Assembly: GCA_033558025.1 (NCBI GenBank)
Contig: JAUCEF010000009.1
Span: forward strand, 1,550,001 to 1,614,000
DNA: 64,000 bases
Reading direction: 5' to 3'
From: Phytophthora sp. 'mugwort'
Taxonomy: Eukaryota; Oomycota; Peronosporomycetes; Peronosporales; Peronosporaceae
Shown here: piece by piece, positions 56,023 through 64,000 of the stretch
Position numbering within the stretch: the stretch's first letter is position 1
How the letters are laid out: the number at the start of each line of letters is the position of its first letter
Notes under the pieces: generated by a model
Databases searched by the model: none
What the model was told of the DNA's origin: nothing
What the model saw: the letters and a program-made list of their open reading frames with translations, nothing else
Position numbers and translations under genes: made by a program

Positions 56023-58749
56023 ATGAGACGTCGCAAGGAGTCCCGGGCGGCAGTCGACACGGTTCCTCCAGCAAGTGGCTCGGTCCATAAACCCACCGGC
56101 AGCTCCACCGCATTGGCCGGGTATGTTATGTCAATCGGTGATTTGGCTGCTGCTCTGGTGCTCGCAATGGGGACTCTACTGGGCTACACTGCAACGTTGT
56201 ACCCTTCCATAGCTGGTGGCGACAGTGGGGAGCTCGTGGCCGAGTCCTGCCACTTGGGCGTCTCGCACCCGCCCGGTTACCCTCTTTTCAATATGATTGT
56301 CTATCTTTTCACAAAGCATTTTCCATTCGGTGATACCCCAGCGTGGCGAGCCAACTTCTTTTCAGCTGGTGAGTCATCAAGTTTCGTTCGGAATGCCAAA
56401 GAGTTAACGCGAAATTTACAATATTTTATTGTTATTGTCCGTAAAGTTTGTGACACGGTAGCAGTCGTGTTCATTTACCTGAGCCTATTACAGTGGATGG
56501 CACCGACGGAGTGGACTGGACGACGTGTTGCGGCGTTTACTGCATCGGTAAGTCAAATTTTCGGGAAATTATTGTTATTTTTGATAATAACCTGATTTGT
56601 ATTGTCACAATGGTGCTGTAGGCTCTGTTCGGATTCTCGCCGCTTATCTGGACCTACGCGGTGGGAGCTGAAGTGTTCGCGCTTAATAATGCATTTACAG
56701 CGGTGCTGGTGTTTCTGCTGCTGCAGTATACACGTCGTGACGATTTGAAGACAGCATTACTGGGGGCGTTTACTTGTGGGCTGGCAATGTGCAACCAACA
56801 CACCATCGTGTTGTTTGAATTGCCAATTATTGCGTGGGTGTTGTGGACCAGAAGACAGAGATTGTGGTTCAAAGAGTTTGCGCAAATGACTGGCGCGTTT
56901 GCTCTTGGATTGACGCCGTATAGTTACATGCCAATGACAGCAATCTGGAATCCCCAGCCAGGGTCATGGGGGGACGTTACGACGCTGGCTGGTTTGATAC
57001 ACCACATCCGTCGAGCCGACTACGGGACGTTCCGGTTGTATGCGAGCAATGAGGGCAATGAAGATATGTGGACGCGACTGTATTTATATGGAGTCGACCT
57101 ATCGAGTCGAGAAATCCCGTTCCAGCTTGCAATCCCCATTGTCACACTGGGCATGCTTCAAACTCTTCGTGCTAGTACCGGTATGAACCGTCAACTCGGT
57201 TGGTTCATGATAGCGATGTATACTTTGTACATGGTAGTTTTCCATTCGCTTGCTAATCTTCCGATCAGTGAAGGTCTCATCTACGGAGTTCAGATGCGCT
57301 TTTGGCAACAACCGAATGTGATAGTGTTCATTTGGTTTGGTGTTGGATTGGGATACATCGTGAATTTAATCACGCAACTTGTTAACGAGAGCTCAAGAGT
57401 GGTGAAGTCTTCGATCTCGGCATTAGTTCAAGTCGGGTGCCTTGTTTTAGTTGGTGTTCAAATCTGGCGTTGGCACGAGCTCTGCGACCAAAGTCAAGCA
57501 TTTTACATTAGGAACTATGCGGAGGCATTGCTGGACCCACTGCCACGCAACGCTGTGCTTTTCGTGAATTTTGATCTGCAGTGGACATCGTTGCGATACC
57601 TGCAGCGCTGCGAGTTGAGACGTCCTGATGTCACAATTCTCAATCTTTCGATGATGACCTACACGTGGTTTGCTGCAAAGCACGATCACTACCCCAATCT
57701 CCACTTTCCAGGATCCAGGCTCATTCCGTTTAGTTCTGCAGTAAGTGGCTGCGTTGTGTGTATGATTCTCGTGAGAATACTAACGTGACGTGACGTGGTG
57801 GTTCAGGGAGACGGCTTCAGCTTGGCCCAACTTTTAGACGCAAATATCGGCCAGACGGCACGAAAGGTGTCACAGAAGCACGCACGCTTCTTCTTGGGTG
57901 GCAAGCTGAGCTACAATGACCAAGATTACAATGAAAAGTACACACTTGTACCATACGGACTGCTTGACGAGTTCCAGATTTTGTCAATCCCGCCTTTACC
58001 ACTGAAGAATTGGTATTCAACTCAGCAAAAAGTCAAGACGATGATACGCGAGCGTCTAACAACGCTTCCACCAGTAGAAATCTATAATGATGAAACGTGG
58101 GAATGGACCATTGTAAGTACAGTTACATGACGCTCTGCTGTAACTGTACTTAGGGTGTTGCCACTAACCTTTCTTGGTCATGATACAGGCTCGAGACCAT
58201 GGAATGAAAGAACTCAACTGGGCTACGTATTTGTTGGAGCGGACCATTGCAGAGGACCCTGAAAATCTTTCTCTGTTGAGTGAGGCTGCTAAGCCTATGG
58301 AAATGTCGTACCAATTCGAGCCGCCCGAATTCTGGAATGCAGCGTCCAACCTGAAAAATTTAGGACTTGCGTATGCACAAATGGTAAAGTCCAGCCAGGA
58401 GTTTACCACCTCAGCAGATCCATTTTTCAATGGAATTGTAGGTGCAAGCGTGAAGGACTCAATGAGGTACCCATGAATACGTACAGGGGCTTCCAGCGGT
58501 ATGAATTTAACACTATGTGCTGCTATGGTGCATTGCAGGTTCAAGGATCGGGCTTCAGCTCGAATGCTAGAAGTATGGGATGCGTGGCTTCACATACCAG
58601 AAGCAAAGCAAGATCCAGGATACGAACCAATCAAAAGCATCGTCCGTAAGTTTGTTCCTGAAAATGTGGCGAGTAAATCCAGTAAGGAAACGCATCGGCG
58701 TAGAAAGAAGAAAAATTCAAAGAAGCGAGCTGCCAGTGGTAAAAAGTAG
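56023..58749 (+). CDS. TMEM260: TMEM260-like (DUF2723) ER glycosyltransferase
   Basis: Exons: 56023-56368, 56447-56547, 56622-57740, 57807-58112, 58189-58466 and 58539-58749. All introns are GT-AG, 66-78 bp, and the phases join cleanly to 786 residues. The N-terminus has the DUF2723 signature, AGGDSGELV followed by SHPPGYPLF, directly after the first membrane helix. Several more hydrophobic helices run through exons 2-3, giving a multi-pass GT-C-like N-terminal half; the C-terminal half is soluble and ends in a Lys-rich tail (RRRKKKNSKKRAASGKK). Human TMEM260 is reported to be an ER O-mannosyltransferase acting on IPT domains; whether that substrate applies in oomycetes is unknown. The frame upstream of 56023 has no ATG. 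A CCATTTTG motif at about 56006-56013 may be part of the core promoter. The gene converges on eIF2B alpha with 57 bp between stops. Confidence 0.92.
58114..58152 (+). promoter_or_regulatory. Intronic hairpin covering a 5' splice site
   Basis: Intron 4 of TMEM260 begins GTAAGTACAGTTACA. The arm 58114-58127 is exactly complementary to 58139-58152, with an 11-base loop. Most of the donor-site consensus is inside the stem, so folding could hinder splicing; failure to splice would end the protein at a TGA about 18 bases into the intron. Confidence 0.7.
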
Positions 58750-58806
58750 TCGGACAGGAACAAATATACCATCAAAGCCATTGAGTTCCCACTCGGTCCT
58801 GAATAG

Positions 58807-60011
58807 TTACTGGTATAGCTTGATCAACTCGTCCGAAACAGCGGAAGGTGTGAGAACACCCAGATCTGTGAACATCAGCGCGATATATCCAGGAGGGGTG
58901 TAATCGAAGAACGGACTCGCGAATGACACGTTCTTCATCGTCTCGTCCGTGGACTCGCCACCGGCAATGTCGCCGGAGATAGCAGCCATTTGCTTCTGCG
59001 GGACGTCACGCTGCGTCAACGGATATAGTCGAGCGAATTTGTAGCTCTCGGCCGCCACGTAAAACTGTTTCTTCAGCGCCTGGGCGATCACAGCAGTCGA
59101 GTACGTGCCAATCTGAAAAAAAACATAAAACAACTACCACGTAAGCGCCCAAGACAGAGTAAAAGAACAATAAAAAGCGTACCGAATTGACGATCCCGCC
59201 ATTTTCGACAACGCCCTCCGCACCGACAATCACAATGTCCACTTGTTCCATGTAGTACGCCACTGCAGAGTCTAAAATCACTGTTGTCGGGATCCCCACC
59301 TCCGCCAACTTCTCTGCAGTTCCAACTCTTAAAAAAAACATTTAAAAATCAGTCGGGGAAACATAATCTTTCAATAAATAATACTTCGAAGTACCAATTA
59401 AGGCCACCTACCCGGATGCATTGCTACGTCCCTCCGTCACAAACACGGAAAAGTTCTTAGTCTTGGCAGCTTCACGCAGCAACGCAATCACCACGCGAGA
59501 CTTGCCATGCGTCAACACTTTCTGCAAATATTAAAATAGCCACCACACCATATTAGATACTCACTACCCGCCAGTATTAACTAGTAATCTCTCAGTTACT
59601 ATTACACGGTACCATGCCGTCGCGGATGAAGTTGTGGCCCACTTCGCTGATGCGCTTGCGACTGGACAGCGACGTCTCGGCGAAGAGCTTGCCGCGGTCG
59701 ATGAGCTGCGAGCGGCACAGGTCGAAGTCGTCGAACTCGAGGAAGCAGCGTGTCACGTAGCGCAGGAATAGCTGGCAGCCGGCGGTCGTGGCGATCGAGT
59801 TGTGGAAGCGCGTGGCCGCCGCCTCGTCGTCCGCGGCCTGGAAGGCGCGCAACTGCTGCGCTGCCTCCTGCAGCTCGCCCTCCATCTGCATCATAGTGCT
59901 GGCCTCGCTGCGGGTGATGACGCCCGTCAACGCCTTGATGACGGCGACGGCCACGGCCACGTCGGGGTCCTCCAGGAAGCGCAGGAAGTCCGTCACCACT
60001 TTCGGCTCCAT
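58807..60011 (-). CDS. EIF2B1: Translation initiation factor eIF2B subunit alpha
   Basis: Exons on the minus strand: 60011-59613, 59521-59412, 59327-59183 and 59112-58807, with GT-AG introns of 91, 84 and 70 bp, giving 319 residues. eIF2B alpha (GCN3) is a regulatory subunit of the eIF2 guanine-nucleotide exchange factor and senses phosphorylated eIF2. The match to the family is strong: an N-terminal helical domain, [72 protein letters not shown] and [21 protein letters not shown] text ending ELIKLYQ. An in-frame ATG at 60053 would add 14 residues, but a core-promoter-like motif (60026-60043) lies between the two ATGs, so I choose 60011. It looks intact and functional. Confidence 0.95.
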
Positions 60012-60025
60012 TTTGGGCTGCCAGT

Positions 60026-60043
60026 CAATTTGGGAAAATGGTG
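60026..60043 (-). promoter_or_regulatory. Oomycete initiator-like core promoter of eIF2B alpha
   Basis: On the minus strand the sequence reads CACCATTTTCCCAAATTG. This resembles the oomycete Inr plus flanking region (CATTYY followed by a CAATTT-type element). It lies 15-32 bases upstream of the ATG at 60011 and downstream of the ATG at 60053, so transcripts starting here would use 60011. Confidence 0.55.
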
Positions 60044-60061
60044 TTTGGTACATGGCTTTTG

Positions 60062-60820
60062 ACTTGGTATTTGTACTGATAGCTTTTGGGTACTGTATGT
60101 ATTAGCTTAGTGCCACATGGCTACAACATCGGCTTCACACTTTGCTCACTTTCAAAATAGCCTCCAACCAAAGCCTAGCGATCATGCCGACGCCACGTTC
60201 ATGGCACTATTGGTGTTTGAGGCAGCGCTGTAAACTTTGGCTGTAGAACAAGAGGCGACAACGCCGCAAGAAGTTTTGAAGTTGGTGTACGAGCAGCAGT
60301 AGAGCGGAAGCGCTGGTCGCGGCCTTGCTAACGAGATTGCGGGTTCTGAGATGGTTTGCTTCGGACCATTTCCTTGTTTTGTTGTTACATGATTGTCGAT
60401 AAACCTCGGCGAAGCGCTGCTAAGTATGCAGCTAACGTCGATTTGATTAAAGCTAAACATTTACAGACAACCCTCTCGCCCGTGATATTCCTGAATTGCG
60501 ATACACCCCAGCTAATGATAAAAAATACCTTATGTAGGCTCCCGTGGAACCGGAGATCACCTCTAACCATGTTTTCCGCTTTGTAATACAAACGAGAAGA
60601 AAATCACTAAACAGAGGAGCCCGGAGCATTGGCTTATGCTGTTGCTTATGTCTTGACTCCTTTCTAAATGCTCGATGCACTGTTCGAAGCCCCAGCATCG
60701 CTCTAGAAGACACATCAGATCTACCAAAAAAATGCGCCACCACTGAAGTCGTTCCTTCAGTTTTTCCGTGGACAGATTTTCCGGCGCCTGGCCTCATCTT
60801 CCTCGTCTCTATCGTTTGCA
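60062..60820. other. Upstream region of eIF2B alpha, no supported gene
   Basis: No recognised coding sequence. It includes an unassigned minus-strand frame (60460-60182) and AT-rich segments. Confidence 0.35.
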
Positions 60821-61054
60821 TCATCGGGCTTTAGCTTCTGCTGGCCATTGACCACCCCGGTAGAGGTCCTCGTCCGTGGGCTCCTTTACTAGGATGTTCT
60901 TCTCTGGTGGGTTCAACGACTCGATTGCCTCCAAAATGGATCGTATACGGAGCTGATCAGGTTTGCACTCCAGACCCCCGCGGTAGAAAAGATGTGTTGT
61001 GGAAATGACAAAGGTCCGTTCGCTGTGGAACTCGTCGTTGGGCCCGTGAGACAT
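60821..61054 (-). CDS. Small hypothetical protein, uncertain
   Basis: The ATG at 61054 opens a 77-codon frame (MSHGPNDEFHSERTFVISTT) with balanced, soluble composition and TGA at 60821-60823. A neighbouring frame directly downstream gives QQKLKPDDANDRDEEDEARR before its own stop (about 60766), which looks like a genuine charged C-terminus. Either a frameshift separates one older protein, or the gene uses a splice not recognisable here. I recognise no family, and it may be a pseudogene. Confidence 0.3.
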   Translation of the reverse strand: MSHGPNDEFHSERTFVISTTHLFYRGGLECKPDQLRIRSILEAIESLNPPEKNILVKEPTDEDLYRGGQWPAEAKAR

Positions 61055-61368
61055 GGCCGCTCGGTGTCTATAGCCAACGACTGACCAAATCCCCCCCGAC
61101 AAAAAAGCGATGAATATTTTTTATGCCGTCTGCACCAAGTAAAAACAAAATATCGAAAATGACCGCTTCACTAAGACTGCTAAGTCACAAGCCATGTTTA
61201 CCGGACGGAAGAATGCAAATCCAAGTCAGAATATAGAACAAATGTATTTTTTTCCGGGCAGATGTTGCTTAGCACCACAACAAAGGGAAAACTCTACTGG
61301 ATATCAGTGCGCGCAGACTCTGTGGTTGTGGAGGTAGTCTATCATCAGCTGGACAAGACGCGGATTGT

Positions 61369-61734
61369 TCACTTTGCTTCTCCAATTGCTATCTTGATCT
61401 CTTCCATTGTGAACCGGTTCCACTTCTTGAAAATCGTGAGCTTGAAAGCCTCGCTTCTCTTCATGAGACTCAGATAGATACCGAAAAATCTCCCATCGAA
61501 GACCTTCCTTAAGTCAAAGGCTCTTTCTTCTTCAGTGAGATTGTCGTTCACTACTGCCTCGTTTCTTCGCAGAGACGCTCGCAGCGACGCCCTTGTTAGC
61601 AAGCATAGCTTCTGACTGAATTACGCGTTGCGTCTCAGTCTTCATGAGTTCAACTTTATCAGTTGCTTCAGACATTACGTTGCAGCTTGCGAGCACCAGA
61701 CCACAAGAGCGAGTAGTACGTAGGTCAGACGCAT
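61369..61734 (-). pseudogene. RXLR-type secreted effector pseudogene
   Basis: The ATG at 61734 starts a 19-codon hydrophobic leader (MRLTYVLLAL...), typical of Phytophthora RXLR signal peptides, ending at an in-frame TAA. Mature-region text continues in a second frame, then a third frame (61602-61369) holds a duplicated ASLRASLRR stretch at the expected RxLR position, followed by LTEEERAF, the EER part. The tail has the helical WY-like pattern with FKKWNRFTMEEIK near its end. At least two frameshifts and an off-by-one RxLR (RASLR) show it is dead. RXLR effectors are secreted and act inside host plant cells; no specific family member is claimed. Confidence 0.7.
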
Positions 61735-62465
61735 GACTAATACTTGGTGACTTGTCGGTAGCTTGGAACTGGAGGTCGTTAGGCTTCGGTGCTGAAAGGC
61801 AAAATATGAAGTGAGGCTATACACGCCAATCCCCGTGAGATTATTGACTCCAGGGTACTTGGCAGAGTAAAGTTAGGTACTGTAAACTTCTTCAAAGTCT
61901 GAAATTTTCCAGTCGGTCATCCATGTAGATCTGTCGTCAACATAAATGGCCCTATAACGGTCGCAATCAATAAACAAGTTCGAAGGCTGTCTCGGATTTG
62001 GTCAGGAACAAATGCAGCGCACATTTAGTACGTACTGCGCAAAAGCTCAAATACCGAAGTACTGCCAACCCTGTCCTAATTAATCCCTGTGTATGCTAAT
62101 AAATTACATCGCAGCGTCTAAATATCACAGTTCACACGGTATTACTTCTTCTACATTTTAGCTGGTCGGGGGGGGGGGGGGCTCTACTCATGATACCGGA
62201 ATAGTGTTTGACGTTATGAATGAATATCGTCACATACTCGAACTTACTATTGATTACTATTATATTATTGACCAATAGATTGGCTGCCATGACATTAGAT
62301 CTAGTTTTAGCGAATCAAATTGAACTACTCGATCCATTTTGACCAATCAGATAGATCCCAAATTTTTAAAAGCGCACAGCCACACCTCCAACAAATTGGG
62401 TCGGAGGGAGCCCTGAAGTTATTGATATCCTTCTACAAATTCCAAATCATTCGCATATTTCTCGA
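61735..62465. other. Spacer between effector relic and recombinase
   Basis: AT-rich, with a long G run near 62166-62180. No gene seen. Confidence 0.4.
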
Positions 62466-63872
62466 ATAATAGCCAAGCTTCGACATCCCCGACGCCAGAT
62501 GAGCCTGAACGACCCCGCACCGACCAGAACGAAGCTTGCTCGCGAGTGTGCATCTGCTCATTTCTGAAGTTCCTCGAGGAGGAGAACGTAACCTGGGAGT
62601 ACTTGGAAGTGGCCATGCAGCGCGAGCGTGCCGCAATCGTCCTGGAAGCTGTGGTGGACAAGTTCGGCATGACCTTGCCTTCAAGGAGGGCGGTAATGGC
62701 AAGATGTTAGACCGAAACTCTGTCATGCAGTACTACCGACAGGCTAAGAACTGGCTGTTGGACCAGTTCCCTCAGCATCGGGCAGCTGCTGACAAGACAT
62801 TGCTCAAGAAGGGCCAAGTTCTGGAACGTTATTGCTTGAAGAGAGAGTTGGGAGCCTTTGTTAATAAAACTCCTGCGTGGACGAAGAACGCATCTCTATT
62901 CGACTACTGTTACCTCCGTCGATGGTGTATCTCTATTCGACTACTGTTACCTCCGTCGATTACCAGAACGCTGCTCTGCTGTGCTTATTCTGGTTCCTGT
63001 TCGGACGTGCGTCGGACCTCACGCTTCTTCGCAAGGCTAACCTGTCCATTGGCGCGGGCGATATCTTCTTCGTGCGCTTCATGCGGACCAAGACTGCCGA
63101 AGAACATGGCCTCTCGCTGTTTCCTGACGACGACTTCACAACGTGCGCACTGCACGCGATTGCGCTTACACTCGTGACCAAGCTTCTCCGACGGCGTCGC
63201 TACTGAATCAGCTTTCTGCTGCTCATACCGTTTCCCAACCCATTCTGACTCCTGCTACGCCTCAATCGACTTGATCGACCAGCCCGATCTGCGTTTCCGC
63301 TATAGCGTCTCGCTCGGATGGAGGCAAGACAACTGACTCTTCGCCAAGCATCCGCAGCTACGTCAATCGTGTCCTGGAGAGAGTCGCTAAACTGGCCGGT
63401 GTGACCGAGCGTCTGACATCACGCGGCTAGCACAGCATGCGAATGGAGCCGGTATGTGTGTGCAGGGGATTTTTGACCGAGCGGCGTGGAACATGACAGC
63501 GACGAACAAGGCTTCGCGTACGTCTTCAACACACCGTCTGAAGACCACAAGGTTGCTCGCGCCCTTAGTGATCGAGATCCCGTTCGAGTCGTTTCGCTCT
63601 TGTCGCTAGATCCACTCGACTCCGACACCCAGACGAAGCTTCGGACCGTCGCAGCGGCGCTATTCAACGCATCCTATGGGCTTAAGACAGCGAAGTACAA
63701 TATGAACTGGGGGGGGGGTATCGACACACTCATGACGTACCTGCTGCGCCATTATCCATCCCTGAAGCGTCTCAACGCAGATAGCCCTGCTATCAAGCGA
63801 CTTGAAGAATGCGCCAGCGAGAAAGGCTACTCCATCAACGAGCTAGCTTGGTCGTCACCACTTGACCTGTAA
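62466..63872 (+). pseudogene. Tyrosine recombinase (Crypton/Ngaro-like), broken
   Basis: The N-terminal part is spread over two frames (EEENVTWEYLEVAMQRERAA, about 62575-62635; DRNSVMQYYRQAKNWLLDQF, about 62710-62770). The core gives YQNAALLCLFWFLFGRASDL (about 62963-63020), with the box-I catalytic Arg, then TKTAEEHGLSLFPDDDF. The box-II HxxR region near 63420 is deleted or out of frame: the text jumps into AQHANGAG. FDRAAWNMTATNKA and FAYVFNTPSEDHKVA follow, the latter with the likely catalytic Tyr, then a long C-terminal tail to the stop at 63872. A 37-bp tandem duplication (62892-62960) also breaks the frame. Tyrosine recombinases of this form occur in oomycete Crypton and Ngaro/DIRS-like elements; with no RT visible I cannot choose between them. 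Confidence 0.7.
62892..62960 (+). repeat. 37-bp tandem duplication in the recombinase
   Basis: The unit at 62892-62928 (starting ATCTCTATTCGACTAC) is repeated at 62929-62960, the second copy matching for 32 bases. It sits just before the box-I region and disrupts the reading frame. Confidence 0.85.
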
Positions 63873-64000
63873 CACGAGCGCAAGTCCTGAAGCCGATACA
63901 GCCAAGGCCCTAGCCAGCACGACCGATACCACCAAGCACTCCATGTTTCATCACCAAGCTGCCTTGATTGAGCAGTTAATTCAGGCCAACCATAAGCTCG
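63873..64000. other. 3' flank of the recombinase at the window end
   Basis: No feature visible. The right end of the element lies beyond the window. Confidence 0.4.

Overview
The window is nuclear DNA of an oomycete, most likely Phytophthora or a close relative. The evidence is a Crinkler (CRN) relic with the LFLAK motif, an RXLR-type effector relic ending in a WY-like helical tail, very short GT-AG introns (66-91 bp) in the two conserved multi-exon genes, an oomycete-style initiator motif, and a typical oomycete set of transposons. All calls were made by reading the sequence and its translations; no database search was run.

Layout. 1-12,204: bounded by two 267-bp inverted copies of one sequence. 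Inside are a broken CRN gene with a C-terminal P-loop, a GC-rich hairpin repeat region, a decayed PIF/Harbinger element (Myb-like gene facing its DDE transposase), and a decayed Mutator-like (MULE) transposase with a SWIM finger, interrupted by a 20-bp-period repeat array. 12,293-17,024: a young, nearly intact Copia element on the minus strand (287-bp LTRs, CAATC target duplication). 17,025-24,200: mostly non-coding, with an eL30 ribosomal protein pseudogene, a pogo-type transposon and a decayed unknown ORF. 24,248-26,698: an intact IQ-motif protein with about 13 IQ motifs. 28,295-29,140 (minus): an intact WRKY19-like tandem zinc-knuckle protein. 31,856-48,060: a transposon graveyard with two pogo-class elements whose TIRs and TA duplications can be read, two further MULEs, and an HTH plus Ulp1-like remnant. 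48,602-55,581: a decayed Copia element on the plus strand. 56,023-60,011: a conserved gene island in which a TMEM260/DUF2723 gene (six exons) converges on the eIF2B alpha subunit gene (four exons). 61,369-61,734: a broken RXLR-type effector. 62,466-63,872: a broken tyrosine recombinase of Crypton/Ngaro type.

Only four genes look intact: the IQ protein, the zinc-knuckle protein, TMEM260 and eIF2B alpha. Nearly everything else is mobile DNA in various stages of decay. This is the gene-sparse, repeat-rich setting where Phytophthora effectors usually sit, and both effector relics lie in it. No complete new system was found. The most unusual observations are that both Copia elements have primer-binding sites matching tRNA anticodon arms (one Asn-like, one initiator-Met-like), the dispersed 20-bp arrays, the 12-kb inverted-repeat bracket, and a hairpin that covers a 5' splice site in TMEM260.
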